The translations under genes were made by a program, and so were the position numbers. 64,000 nucleotides of DNA, from positions 1 through 64,000 of the forward strand of contig NZ_QICB01000008.1 of NCBI RefSeq assembly GCF_003725295.1. Direction: 5' to 3'. This DNA is from Slackia faecicanis. Its GTDB lineage: Bacteria; Actinomycetota; Coriobacteriia; Coriobacteriales; Eggerthellaceae. The notes below the pieces were generated by a model. The model searched no databases. It saw nothing but the letters and a program-made list of their open reading frames with translations, and was not told the origin of the DNA. Below, in pieces: positions 10,541-21,422 of the stretch (within the stretch, counting starts at the first letter, position 1; each line of letters opens with the position of its first letter).

Positions 10541-10765
10541 AAGCGCCGGACCGCAGGGCGGCGCCCCTCGGAAGGAGCGGGCGCCCCAGTTCGGCGGTCA
10601 CGCGCCCGAGCGCCGCGGCGGCGAAGCCGCCCGATGCGAACGCGACGCGGCCTTCCCGCTGAAAGCGAAGGGAGGGCCCGCCCGACCGACGGGCGGGGCA
10701 AGGCGCAGAGCCCGGCCCCGCCGCGAACGGGCGCATGGTCCCGCGGCTCTCGAAAGCCGACGGGG

Positions 10766-12868
<2,103 letters not shown>

Positions 12869-12973
12869 TCATTTGAAGCTGGGGTGAATTGACATTCCGA
12901 CAACCTGTTCATGATACCACAAAAGGGCTTTCATACGCCCTTCGAACACGTCGCCAGCGATGCTTCATACCGC

Positions 12974-13516
12974 CTACGAGAGGGGATTATCGCGTTTTTC
13001 CTTTTCTACCCCCGATTTCCACTCCAAGTCGGAAATCATGGCCCTTAGCAGCGCCTCTCGCAGCCGTTCGTCCTTAATCGGCGCGCATTGCCGCTCCAAT
13101 TGCGCGCGCTTCTCAGGAGGCATGGGAACGCGCTGGGCGCGTTCGGCGGGAAGCGGCCCTCCCTCCTGGGCGCGAAACGGATAGTTTTTCTTCATCTTGC
13201 CGCGCGAAATGATGATGCGGAATTCATCGATGTCTTCGTTGAAACGCGCGAGCAGCTTCATTCTGATCAGCTCCCGGCGCGCGTCGAGCTCGGCGGCGAA
13301 CAGGCTGTCGTCCACGTAGACGATGAGCACCTTGGCCCCGTGCTCGTTGATGATGTAGACCGCATTAGTGTGGTCGAGAAACACCGGCTCCACGGCATGG
13401 CGCCACATCTGCTTCACCTTATTCGCGCGGGCGGCCTTGGCGGCAAGCTCGCTCGACGTTGCGGTGGAACGCAGCGTTTTCTGCAGAACAGACGAAAACG
13501 GCATCATCGAAGCCAT
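12974..13516 (-). CDS. DUF721 (DciA-like) protein
   Basis: A 180-residue protein starting MASMMPFSSVLQKTLRSTAT. Residues 20-100 match the DUF721 core, including VKQMWRHAVEP and VLIVYVDDSLFAAELDARRE, a KH-like fold. In many bacteria this family includes DciA, the ancestral loader of the replicative helicase. Its place directly after recF in the dnaA-dnaN-recF operon fits a role in initiation. The C-terminal half is charged and probably flexible. The ATG at 13516 overlaps the recF stop by 13 bases, indicating coupling. DUF721 membership is firm; a DciA function is inferred from context. Confidence 0.85.
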   Translation of the reverse strand: MASMMPFSSVLQKTLRSTATSSELAAKAARANKVKQMWRHAVEPVFLDHTNAVYIINEHGAKVLIVYVDDSLFAAELDARRELIRMKLLARFNEDIDEFRIIISRGKMKKNYPFRAQEGGPLPAERAQRVPMPPEKRAQLERQCAPIKDERLREALLRAMISDLEWKSGVEKEKRDNPLS

Positions 13517-14643
13517 GGTTCCTGCCTTCCGAGGTCGATCACGCGCGCCGCATCGAGCAGGTCGCCGTCGAAACACGACGGGTCGGTCGCCGTGATGAAC
13601 GTCTGGGTGTCTTCCGCCAGCAGCTCGACCAGAGCCCGGCGCCTTCGCGGATCGAGCTCGCTCATCACGTCGTCGAGCAGCAAGACCGGCGACGTACCGA
13701 CGATTTCGCGCACCAGGGCCACTTCGGCCATCTTCCACGCAAGCACGAGCGAGCGCTGCTGTCCCTGCGACGCGAAGGTGGAGGCGTTCCGGCCGTCGAT
13801 GAAGAATTCGATCCGGTCGTGGTGGGGGCCCACCACCGACCTCTTTCGCACGCGCTCTTCGGCCGCGCGGGCGCGCAAAGCGGCTTCGAGCGCGGCGCGG
13901 GCCTCGTCTTTCGCGTAGGAGAACGCGATAGGCGCGGCTTGGGCGGCGTCGCGCACATCCTCCGATTCCCACGACGGCACATAGGTCGCCTCGACCCGCT
14001 CGGCGCCGCCCGCCATGACGGAATACGCCTCGGACATGCGCGAGAACAGCTTCGCAGCCAGCGCCGCGCGGTACAGGTACAGCTGAACCGCGGCGGGAAC
14101 GAGCATGTCGTTGACGCTTTCGACGAGCATCGCCGGCGCCTCGTCTTTCAACAGGGCGTTCTTATGCCTGACCAACCGTTCGAAATCGCGTTTGATCACC
14201 CGGTGGTTGCGCGAAAGCTGGCAGCCCAGAAGATCGAGCGCGGCCCGGCGCCGGGATTGCGCGCCCTTCGCTAAAACGAGGTCGTCCGGCGAAAACACCA
14301 CCGAAGGCAGCAGGCCTTGTAGGTCTTGGACGGCCTTCTTCTTCCCGTTGAGGCTATACGAGCGAGACCCCGGCTTGATTTCCGCCTGCACCGACAAATC
14401 GCGCGAAGCCGAAACCAGGTGCGCGCTCAGGCGCGCGTTCGGCGCGTTCCAGCGAACGAGCTCTTTGGCCACGGGGTTTCGAAACGACCCGAACGCGGTC
14501 ATGAGCTGAATTCCCTCGATGGCGTTCGTCTTGCCCGCGGCGTTGGGGCCCAGCAAAACGGTCAGGCCGGCCAGGCCGTCGAGCGAAAACGACTCGTAGC
14601 TACGGAAATCGCGGAATTGTATGCCTTCGAGACGAAGCGTCAC
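13504..14643 (-). CDS. recF: DNA replication and repair protein RecF
   Basis: RecF is an SMC-like ATPase that helps load RecA at single-stranded gaps. The 379-residue product begins (GTG) VTLRLEGIQFRDFRSYES and has Walker A GPNAAGKTN near residue 33, the RecF signature LLPSVVFSPDDL, a signature-like ASQGQQRSLVLAWKMAE, and Walker B VLLLDDVMSELD. The GTG at 14643 lies 10 bases after the dnaN stop. The ribosome site is weak (AAGG), so translation may depend on coupling to dnaN. It overlaps DUF721 at its 3' end. Confidence 0.95.
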   Translation of the reverse strand: MTLRLEGIQFRDFRSYESFSLDGLAGLTVLLGPNAAGKTNAIEGIQLMTAFGSFRNPVAKELVRWNAPNARLSAHLVSASRDLSVQAEIKPGSRSYSLNGKKKAVQDLQGLLPSVVFSPDDLVLAKGAQSRRRAALDLLGCQLSRNHRVIKRDFERLVRHKNALLKDEAPAMLVESVNDMLVPAAVQLYLYRAALAAKLFSRMSEAYSVMAGGAERVEATYVPSWESEDVRDAAQAAPIAFSYAKDEARAALEAALRARAAEERVRKRSVVGPHHDRIEFFIDGRNASTFASQGQQRSLVLAWKMAEVALVREIVGTSPVLLLDDVMSELDPRRRRALVELLAEDTQTFITATDPSCFDGDLLDAARVIDLGRQEPWLR

Positions 14644-14653
14644 GAAATGCGCC

Positions 14654-15751
14654 TTACGCGATGCGCACGGGCATGACGAGGTAGAGGAATTTCTCCTCGC
14701 CGGCGGATTTGAAAATGCCGGGCTTGAGCGGCGACTGCGTTTCCAGGTAGACCTCCGGGGTGGGGATGGAAGCAAGGCCGTCCAAGACGTACTGGTGGTT
14801 GAACGCGATCTGGGTGCTCTCTCCCACGACGTCGCAATCGAGAACGACCTCGGCCGACCCGACGTCTTGCGACACAGTGTTGACGACCGCATTGCCGGCT
14901 GCTTCGTTCATGTCGAATTTCACCGGAGACGACAGGCTACTGATCAGGCTGACGCGCTTGACGGCGGTGATGAGCTCCTGAGTCGAGAAACGCGTCTGCG
15001 TTGCATAGGAGCCGGGAATGAGTTGCTTGTAGTTGGGGAAATTACCTTCAATGCGGCGGTTGATGAACACCGTGTTCTGGTAGGTGAACACGATCTGGTT
15101 CTGGGAAAGGCCGATTTCGATCACGTCGTCGGTCTTCGGTAGCGAAGCGACTTCCTGCAAAAACGCGCCGGACACGATGGCTTCAAAGCCTTGCTGCACG
15201 CCGCCGAATTCGATTTCAGAAACGGCGAGACGGTAGGAGTCGGTGGCCACCATTTTAAGGCCTGCTTCGCTTGTGGAGATAAGCACGCCGGTGAGCACGG
15301 CATGGCTCTGGTCTTTCGAAACCACCTTGGCTACGCGCTTGACCATCGTGCAGAAGGCATCGAAGGGAACGACGATGCTGTTCGTGATGTCGACGGTCGG
15401 GAATTCCGGGAAGTCTTGCGCATCGAGGGTCTTCAAAACGAAGGAAGACTGGTCGCACGAAACGGAAACGGTTCCTTCGAAGGTTTCGAAGCCGACGGCT
15501 GCATCGGGAAGCTGCTTGACGATGTCGAGCAGAAGCTTCTCCGGAATGACGATGGCGCCTTCCTCTTCAACCAAGGCAGGAACCTCGTAGCGAATGGATC
15601 GTTCGAGGTCGGTGGTCTGCATGACGAGGCTGCCGCCATGGGCTTTGATGTAGACGCCGGAAAGCACCGGCAGGGTGGATCGAGAAGATGCTCCCTTGGA
15701 CACGATCGTAAGCGCGTTGAGCAGCTCGCTCTTGTTGATGTTGAATTTCAT
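14654..15751 (-). CDS. dnaN: DNA polymerase III sliding clamp (beta subunit)
   Basis: The beta clamp is a ring-shaped dimer that tethers the replicative polymerase. The 365-residue product begins MKFNINKSELLNALTIVSKG and shows the three repeated clamp folds, with ASSRSTLPVLSGVYI early and a C-terminus ending YLVMPVRIA, which matches the conserved LIMP-like end of the family. Start is ATG 15751 preceded by AGAAGGGAAA. It is the second gene of the dnaA operon; the 198-base gap to dnaA contains a trinucleotide repeat discussed separately. Confidence 0.97.
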   Translation of the reverse strand: MKFNINKSELLNALTIVSKGASSRSTLPVLSGVYIKAHGGSLVMQTTDLERSIRYEVPALVEEEGAIVIPEKLLLDIVKQLPDAAVGFETFEGTVSVSCDQSSFVLKTLDAQDFPEFPTVDITNSIVVPFDAFCTMVKRVAKVVSKDQSHAVLTGVLISTSEAGLKMVATDSYRLAVSEIEFGGVQQGFEAIVSGAFLQEVASLPKTDDVIEIGLSQNQIVFTYQNTVFINRRIEGNFPNYKQLIPGSYATQTRFSTQELITAVKRVSLISSLSSPVKFDMNEAAGNAVVNTVSQDVGSAEVVLDCDVVGESTQIAFNHQYVLDGLASIPTPEVYLETQSPLKPGIFKSAGEEKFLYLVMPVRIA

Positions 15752-15777
15752 GCCGGTTTCCCTTCTTCCTAGAAAGG

Positions 15778-15806
15778 TAGAGTAATAAGAATAGTAGTAG
15801 TAATAA
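15778..15806. repeat. TAG/TAA trinucleotide run (DnaA-trio-like) between dnaA and dnaN
   Basis: The plus strand carries TAG-TAG-TAG-TAA-TAA at 15792-15806, preceded by more TAA and TAG triplets. DnaA-trios (repeats of 3'-(G/A)AT-5') form the unwinding element of oriC in Bacillus subtilis, also between dnaA and dnaN and in the same orientation relative to dnaA. No consensus DnaA box is adjacent here, so the role is open. Confidence 0.45.
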
Positions 15807-15949
15807 GGACGGTTGAAATGAAGAAAAACCGACGTTTCAGCTGGTCATCATTGAAAAAGAGCGGCTGAATACCTGTTCCTGGGATCCCACCGATCTCCAC
15901 CGGATTCCGGCGCCGATTTTTCTTTCCACCTTCTTCCCCGGATTTTGCT

Positions 15950-17617
15950 CTAGTTTTCCCTAATGTTTTTCATGATCAGCTCGATCTCTTCCTGAAGCTC
16001 CCGGCTCTTCGTGAGTTTCTCTTCGACCTGGCCGACCGAGTACATGACGGAGGAGTGGTCGCGGTCGAAGCGTTTGCCGATGTCGTTGTAGGGAATGTCG
16101 AGCATCTGGCGGCAGAGATACATGGCCACCTGGCGCGCATAGGCGATGTTGCGCGAGCGCTTTTTGCCCACGAGGTCGGCATGGCTGATCTTGTAGTAGC
16201 GTTCGACTTCCTTTTGGATGCTTGCCACGTCGAGGCGCTTATTGGCGCCGGAAAGGAAGTGGTTTTCAAGCAGAACGCGCACGTCGGGCAACGAGATGTC
16301 CGGGTTGTTGAAGTACGTGATCTGCGAGATGACCTTGGTCACCGCGCTTTTCAGCTCGCGTACGTTCGAGCTCGAGATCTCGGCTATATACATTTGTATG
16401 TCTTCGGGCACGTCGATCCCGTAGGCGTTTTCGGAAGAACGGTATTCCTCGATGAAGCCTTTGATGATGCCCAGCTTGGTTTCGACCTCCGGCGGCTGGA
16501 TGTCGCAGGTTCCGCCGGAATTGAAGCGGCTCGTGTAGCGCTCGTCGATATCGATCGTCTTCGGCGCGCGGTCGGCGGCCAAAACGACCTGCTTGCCCAT
16601 GTCGGTGAGCTTGTTGAACAGCTGGAACACGATATCGACCGTGGCCGATTTGCCCTGGAACTTCTGCACGTCGTCGATGAGAAGGACGTCCGCATCGAGA
16701 TAGCGGTTTTGGAAGTTCAGGTAGCTGTCTTTGTTCTTGTCGTGCGCGACGACGGCCGCCGTGTAGTCGGACAAGAACTCGGAGGAGTCGATATAGACCA
16801 CCCTCATCTGGGGGTTCGTCGCAATGATGTAGTTCTGGATCGCGCGCAGCAGGTGCGTTTTGCCCAGGCCGCTTCGGCCGTAGATGAACAGCGGGTTGAG
16901 GTTCTTTTTGCCCGGTTCCTCGGCCACGGCCACCGCCATGGAATACGCCAGGCGGTTGGAATTGCCCACGACGAAGGTTTCGAAGGTGAGGGCCGACGCG
17001 AGCAGCGCCGTGTCGTTGACGGCATTGCGCGGACGGCGCGTTTCGGCGCCGCGCGGGGTGGGCAGGATCTGCTCGACGAATTCGGTTTCCTCGCCTGCGG
17101 TCACGGGAAACATCACGTTTCCGCCGGTTTCGCCGGCGTCTTCGACGGGCGCAGGTTGGGCTTGAACAGGCGCGATGGGCTGCGTCGTACCGGAATGATG
17201 GGCCGGTGCCGCGGCAGGCTGCATTTCGTTTGCGACCGCCTGGTTCTGGGCGAGGTCGGCGACGAAAGGCTGCGCAGGAATGGGCGCGGGAGCCATCGGG
17301 GCGGGAGCGGCGACGGGAGCGGCCATCTGAACGGGCATGCCGGCGTCGCCCATGGGGTCGACTTCGATTTCGACCAGGTAGTCGATGCCGAACAGGTCTT
17401 TGAGAGCCTGCTGGATGGTGGTCATGAAACGGCGTTCGACCTGGCTTTTGATAAAGGCGGTGTCGGCCGTCACAATCAGGAAGCCGTCGGAAATCGCCTG
17501 CGGCTGCAGGCGGCTGAAGAAGGCGTCCACCTGCACGGGGTTGACGGAGTCATAGCCTTTGACCTGGTTGCAGACGAGCTGCCATGTTTCGTAGAGATTG
17601 CTGGAATCGACCATCAT
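15950..17617 (-). CDS. dnaA: Chromosomal replication initiator DnaA
   Basis: DnaA is the AAA+ initiator that binds DnaA boxes and opens the origin. The 555-residue product has an N-terminal domain I (residues 1-95), a long Ala/Pro/Gln-rich domain II (about 95-190), the AAA+ core with Walker A YGRSGLGKTHLL and Walker B VLLIDDVQKF, and a C-terminal DNA-binding domain with FDRDHSSVMYSVGQVEEKL. That is the DnaA-box-reading helix-turn-helix. Two adjacent ATG codons occur; the first (17617) follows AAAAGGTCGG. It is longer than average because of domain II. Confidence 0.98.
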   Translation of the reverse strand: MMVDSSNLYETWQLVCNQVKGYDSVNPVQVDAFFSRLQPQAISDGFLIVTADTAFIKSQVERRFMTTIQQALKDLFGIDYLVEIEVDPMGDAGMPVQMAAPVAAPAPMAPAPIPAQPFVADLAQNQAVANEMQPAAAPAHHSGTTQPIAPVQAQPAPVEDAGETGGNVMFPVTAGEETEFVEQILPTPRGAETRRPRNAVNDTALLASALTFETFVVGNSNRLAYSMAVAVAEEPGKKNLNPLFIYGRSGLGKTHLLRAIQNYIIATNPQMRVVYIDSSEFLSDYTAAVVAHDKNKDSYLNFQNRYLDADVLLIDDVQKFQGKSATVDIVFQLFNKLTDMGKQVVLAADRAPKTIDIDERYTSRFNSGGTCDIQPPEVETKLGIIKGFIEEYRSSENAYGIDVPEDIQMYIAEISSSNVRELKSAVTKVISQITYFNNPDISLPDVRVLLENHFLSGANKRLDVASIQKEVERYYKISHADLVGKKRSRNIAYARQVAMYLCRQMLDIPYNDIGKRFDRDHSSVMYSVGQVEEKLTKSRELQEEIELIMKNIREN

Positions 17618-17631
17618 TGTCCGACCTTTTC

Positions 17632-17654
17632 TATAAAAACCCTCGTCAGAGGGT
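17632..17654 (-). terminator. Terminator-like hairpin in the dnaA leader
   Basis: On the minus strand ACCCTC-TGAC-GAGGGT is followed by TTTTTATAG, ending about 15 bases before the dnaA start. It looks like an intrinsic terminator placed to attenuate dnaA transcription. Confidence 0.5.
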
Positions 17655-18104
17655 GGGGTATTCGTTCGTCAGGGTTTCCCCGGCGTATTCCGGGGCCTGC
17701 AAGCCGTACCGCGTCGCGTTTTTCCCTTAGAGAAAGGTGCGGCGACTCGGCAAAACCGCCTGGCGCAATTGCGTGCCGGATTCTTCGGCGGCGGTGAAAA
17801 GGCTGACGTCGCCGGTCCGATAGGCCGGGGTGCACGCTGTCGAAGACGGGTCTTCGAACGTGTTTTCGAGTCGAGCGCGGCTCGATGTCCGCGATGCGGG
17901 GTTCGCTTGAGAAATGGGCGTCGCATGTGGCATGCATCGGTACGCGTGCGCGCGAAAAACCGCCGCTCGATGGGGCGGCGAGCACTGGAGCGTTCTCCGA
18001 TGTGTCCGAAATGTGTTGCAACGTCTTCCCGATTCCGATATTTTCGCCGATTCGCGTACCCATCGGAAAAATGAAGCGTCGTTTCCCCGAGTGGATTTCT
18101 CATT

Positions 18105-18750
18105 TTATGGTTTGTGGAAAAGTTTTCCAAGGGCGTTTTGCACCTCGTGTGGAATTTTCCACCTGATCACCCCGAGATTTTCCACATTTTCAACTTTTTA
18201 TTCAGGAATCGTTGAAAGTATTGAAAACATGCGAAAAGAAAAATTCAATTGGGGAAAGATGACTTGAAAAGTGAGGAAAAGAAAAATACGAAAGAGGAAA
18301 ATTGGCTGAAACCAGTAAGGTTATCCACGGGTTACTTACGAATACTCCCGGATTTTCAACTTCATTCTCATCAAAAATGTTAAAAAGAATAATACCAGTT
18401 CAAATGCTATAAATAAGATGTTTATTCCGATCGTTTCAACAGTTTTCACGGACCTGATTTTGGACATTGAAGAAACTGACTTTAGGTTTTCCACAGAGTA
18501 AAGAAAAGCTCGATTTTATTTTCAACAATTTCAACAATATCCCCAAGGGCACAGAGGTCACTTTGTGGAAAAGAGGATAGTTTTCCAGTTTTCCACAAAG
18601 ATGGTTCAGTAAAAAATTTCTTTTCATGAAATCATGGAAACCGGGTGGATAGCCGATTGGGAAGAACCGAATGGTTTTCAAGAGTGCGGGGAAGGGCAGC
18701 CCGTTTTCCCCTTTCGGGCGGCGAGCGCGCCTGCCGGCGTGTGGAAAACC
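18105..18750. other. oriC: Chromosomal origin region (oriC) with DnaA-box cluster
   Basis: Boxes of the form TTTTCCACA occur at 18113-18121 (-), 18178-18186 (+), 18487-18495 (+), 18564-18572 (-), 18589-18597 (+) and 18740-18748 (-), and TTATCCACG at 18321-18329 (+). Near matches form an inverted pair at 18148-18163. Between them, 18,190-18,480 is strikingly AT-rich against a high-GC background and could be the unwinding element. The region lies between dnaA and rpmH, the classic place. It forms part of a 1.44-kb gene-free gap (17,618-19,055). The portion 17,655-18,060 shows only a GC-rich palindrome CCCCGG/CCGGGG near 17,680. Confidence 0.85.
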
Positions 18751-18973
18751 TCGTTTCGCAGCGAGGGGAGAGGCGTGGCGGGTTTCCATTCGTCGCATCT
18801 TACGTTCCGGCCGGCATTGCGTTCTGCGGTCGGCACTCCATATACGGCGGCGCTGCGTTCTTATACATATATATAGTAGGAATATCGTTTTATCGGACAT
18901 TCGCACATACGCCCTCGACCGTGCGATCGTGCGGTGTTTTTCGCCTTATCCCTGTTGAATAAGGAAAAAATGC

Positions 18974-19001
18974 TTTACTTTTAATCTGTGCGAGGTATAC
19001 T
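18974..19001 (+). promoter_or_regulatory. Promoter of rpmH
   Basis: TTTACT (18974-18979) and TATACT (18996-19001) are 16 bases apart, about 55 bases before L34. Confidence 0.55.
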
Positions 19002-19055
19002 CGTACGGCTATTCATCAAAGGATTATGGTTTCTGTCCGTTGAAAGGGAGTCGAT

Positions 19056-19190
19056 ATGAAGCGCACTTATCAGCCGAATAAGCGCAAGCGCGCCAAGTGC
19101 CACGGTTTCCGTGCCCGCATGGCTACCAAGGGTGGTCGTGCCGTCTTGGCCGCACGTCGCGCCAAGGGCCGCAAGCGTCTTTGCGTGTAA
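19056..19190 (+). CDS. rpmH: 50S ribosomal protein L34
   Basis: A 44-residue, very basic protein starting [18 protein letters not shown] and ending GRKRLCV. This is the full-length L34 family pattern ([30 protein letters not shown]). It is a structural protein of the large subunit. The ATG at 19056 is preceded by GAAAGGGAG. It is followed 15 bases later by rnpA, the universal arrangement beside the origin. Confidence 0.98.
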   Translation: MKRTYQPNKRKRAKCHGFRARMATKGGRAVLAARRAKGRKRLCV

Positions 19191-19205
19191 CGAAAGGTCA
19201 TCGGT

Positions 19206-19562
19206 TTGAAATCGACCATTAAGTCGAGCGCCGATATATCCCTTCTTTTCTCGCAAGGAAAAAGATTCAGCACGCCGTTTCTGACGGTCATGGTGCTGGA
19301 GCATTGCAATCAACACGACCATGAGCTCGATCATGGTCGTGTTGCTTTTATTGCGGGAAAAAAGTCGGGAAATGCCGTCTGGCGCAACGGCGCTAAACGA
19401 CGCATGAGGGAAATAGCCCGCGCATGCGGGGCTCCCTGGGACGGCTACGACGTTGTGTTTCTCGCTCGCGCCCCTATTCTCAAGGCGTCTTATAGTAAAG
19501 TGAGCAATGCGTGTTCTAAAGCCCTGTCGAAGGCGGGGCTTACGAGGTCTGCTTCGCGATAA
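19206..19562 (+). CDS. rnpA: Ribonuclease P protein component
   Basis: RnpA is the small basic subunit that helps RNase P RNA mature the 5' ends of tRNAs. The 118-residue product shows FSQGKRFSTPFL near the N-terminus and the RNR-type motif in WRNGAKRRMREIAR, with YDVVFLARAPI after it. The start is TTG at 19206; no ATG gives the complete N-terminal domain, and GAAAGG stands upstream. It lies between rpmH and yidD as expected. Confidence 0.93.
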   Translation: MKSTIKSSADISLLFSQGKRFSTPFLTVMVLEHCNQHDHELDHGRVAFIAGKKSGNAVWRNGAKRRMREIARACGAPWDGYDVVFLARAPILKASYSKVSNACSKALSKAGLTRSASR

Positions 19563-19592
19563 TGCTCCGGGCGGATACGAGAAGGTGCATAT

Positions 19593-19850
19593 GTGATGAT
19601 CAAGGCGGCTCTGTCGTTCATTCGAGCGCTGCCCAAAAACGCTGCGCTTGGATTGATAAAAGTGTATCGCGTCGCTATATCTCCTCTTTTTCCCGCGTGT
19701 TGTCGCTATATCCCCACGTGTTCTGAATACGGACTCATCGCCATACGGCGGTTCGGATTCATCCGCGGGGGGTGGCTGACCGTCAAGAGGATATGCAGGT
19801 GCCATCCCTTCCATCCCGGAGGGTATGACCCTGTGCCCGACGAACTGTAG
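19593..19850 (+). CDS. yidD: Membrane protein insertion efficiency factor YidD
   Basis: YidD is a small membrane-associated protein that assists YidC-dependent insertion. The 85-residue product contains the family hallmark [16 protein letters not shown] and ends [17 protein letters not shown], with the conserved cysteines. Two starts are possible, GTG 19593 and ATG 19596; AGAAGG stands 7 or 10 bases upstream, so either could be used. It is followed 14 bases later by yidC. Confidence 0.93.
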   Translation: MMIKAALSFIRALPKNAALGLIKVYRVAISPLFPACCRYIPTCSEYGLIAIRRFGFIRGGWLTVKRICRCHPFHPGGYDPVPDEL

Positions 19851-19864
19851 AAAGGTGTAAGTCT

Positions 19865-20635
19865 ATGTGGGACGCGTTCAAAGATTGGATATTCAGCTGT
19901 ATCCAATTCTTCTTTAACTTCGTTGGAGACTGGGGTCTCGCGATCATCATCATCACGATCATCTTCCGTGCGATCGTCGCCCCGATCATGCACAAGCAGA
20001 TCAAATCGAACTTCCAGATGCAGAAGATCCAGCCTCTGCTCAAGGAGGTCCAGACCAAGTTCGCCAACGACCCCGTTCGCATGAACGAGGAAATGCAGAA
20101 GCTTTACGCCGAGACCAAGTTCAACCCCTTGGCGGGCTGCCTGCCCATGCTGCTGCAGATGCCCATCTTCCTCGCCATGTTCCAGACCCTGCGCGAACTG
20201 GGCGGACGTCAGGGAGATACCGCGTACACGTTCTTCGGCATGGTGCCCGACCTCACGCAGACCCCTTCGGGCGTTTTCGGCGACGGCTTCATGGCGTTTT
20301 TCCCGTACCTCGTCCTGATGCTGGTGTTCGCCGGCGCCACCTTCCTTCCTATGGTGCTGCAGAACATCCACAACGACAGCGCGCAGCGTAACCAGATGCT
20401 GATCATGGGCGGCATCATGACCCTCATGATGCTCTGGATTTCCTGGGGCTCTCCCGCAGGCGTTCTCCTGTTCTGGGGCACGTCTTCGGTCATCGGCATC
20501 CTGCAGAGCCAGCTCACCATGCGCATCCTGAAGAAGGAAGAGGCCGCCAAAGAGGCCGAGCAACTCGAGGTCCAGCCGGTGAAGGTCAACGTCGAGCGCA
20601 AGGTGAAGAAGAAGCGTCCGACCAAGAAGCGCTAA
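19865..20635 (+). CDS. yidC: Membrane protein insertase YidC
   Basis: YidC/Oxa1 inserts membrane proteins with or without the Sec translocon. The 256-residue product has five predicted membrane segments with the diagnostic TM core LAIIIITIIFRAIVAPIM, whose arginine sits in the hydrophilic groove. Next come the cytoplasmic helical hairpin QKIQPLLKEVQTKF, then FNPLAGCLPMLLQMPIFLAMF. It has no signal peptide or lipobox and starts almost directly with TM1, a short form. The basic tail (KVKKKRPTKKR) may bind ribosomes. Confidence 0.95.
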   Translation: MWDAFKDWIFSCIQFFFNFVGDWGLAIIIITIIFRAIVAPIMHKQIKSNFQMQKIQPLLKEVQTKFANDPVRMNEEMQKLYAETKFNPLAGCLPMLLQMPIFLAMFQTLRELGGRQGDTAYTFFGMVPDLTQTPSGVFGDGFMAFFPYLVLMLVFAGATFLPMVLQNIHNDSAQRNQMLIMGGIMTLMMLWISWGSPAGVLLFWGTSSVIGILQSQLTMRILKKEEAAKEAEQLEVQPVKVNVERKVKKKRPTKKR

Positions 20636-20687
20636 AGAAGTTCTGTCGTCGGGCTTCGCGCCCGCGTCGTGAAAGAAAGGACCCGTC

Positions 20688-21254
20688 ATGGCCGAGGAAG
20701 ACATCATGGCCGAAGAGGGCATCGTCGAAGAGGATGCTCCTCGCGAGCTGAAGGGCGACAGCGCCCATACCGAGATGGTCGAGCTGACCGAAGAAGAGCT
20801 CGACCGCGTGGCGGATACCGCCATCGACGCGCTCCAGGGCATCCTGAAGCATTTCGACGTCGGTGAAGTGACCATCGACGAGTACGAGGGCGACGAAGGC
20901 GAGCTGATCCTGGATATCACAGGCGATAACCTTGCCATCCTGATCGGCCGCCACGGCAAGACCCTCGACGCGCTGCAGTTCATCATTTCCGCCATCACCA
21001 CGCGTACGCTTGGCTTCCGCTATCCTGTGGTGGTCGACGTCGAAGGCTATAAGAACCGTCAGCGTCAGAAGCTCGAGTCCATCGCCGAGTCGGCCGCCCG
21101 TCGCGCCGTCTCCCAGGATCGCAACATCAAGCTGCGTCCGATGACTCCGTACGAGCGCCGCATCGTCCACCTTGCCCTGCGCAACCGCGACGATGTGGAA
21201 ACTGCGTCCGAAGGCGAGGGCAGCGCCCGCCACGTGGTGGTCATTCCCCGCTAG
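20688..21254 (+). CDS. jag: KH-R3H RNA-binding protein Jag/KhpB
   Basis: A 188-residue protein with an acidic N-terminus of about 35 residues, a Jag-type KH domain with the GRHG loop in LAILIGRHGKTLDALQ, and an R3H domain with the R-x-x-x-H motif in PYERRIVHLALRNR. It binds RNA and in other bacteria acts with KhpA in cell elongation control. It follows yidC, its usual partner. The canonical N-terminal Jag_N domain appears to be missing, replaced by the acidic segment. Start ATG 20688 follows GAAAGAAAGG. Confidence 0.93.
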   Translation: MAEEDIMAEEGIVEEDAPRELKGDSAHTEMVELTEEELDRVADTAIDALQGILKHFDVGEVTIDEYEGDEGELILDITGDNLAILIGRHGKTLDALQFIISAITTRTLGFRYPVVVDVEGYKNRQRQKLESIAESAARRAVSQDRNIKLRPMTPYERRIVHLALRNRDDVETASEGEGSARHVVVIPR

Positions 21255-21307
21255 AAGATTCGCACCTGCAGAATCGGGCGGCTCCTTGAATGCGAGGGGC
21301 CGCCGCA

Positions 21308-21342
21308 ACGCCGCCTTCCATCATCAAGGCGGCGTTTTTTAT
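21308..21342 (+). terminator. Terminator after jag
   Basis: AACGCCGCCTT/AAGGCGGCGTT stem followed by a T run, ending the rpmH-to-jag transcript. Confidence 0.85.
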
Positions 21343-21422
21343 GGGCGAGGCGTCGCGGCGGGCGCAGGCCGTGCGCTCGGATACAATGATGGCGCCGTAC
21401 CGAATACGCGAAAGAGGTGGAT

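Noticed and set aside
12888-12917. TTGACA-17-TGATAC promoter-like pair on the plus strand upstream of gyrB
   Set aside because: It points away from gyrB, and no plus-strand gene follows. It is probably a chance match, although an antisense RNA cannot be excluded.
18081-18970. Short frames within the origin region on both strands
   Set aside because: They are made of AT-rich and DnaA-box sequence, have no ribosome sites and lie in the standard gene-free oriC gap.
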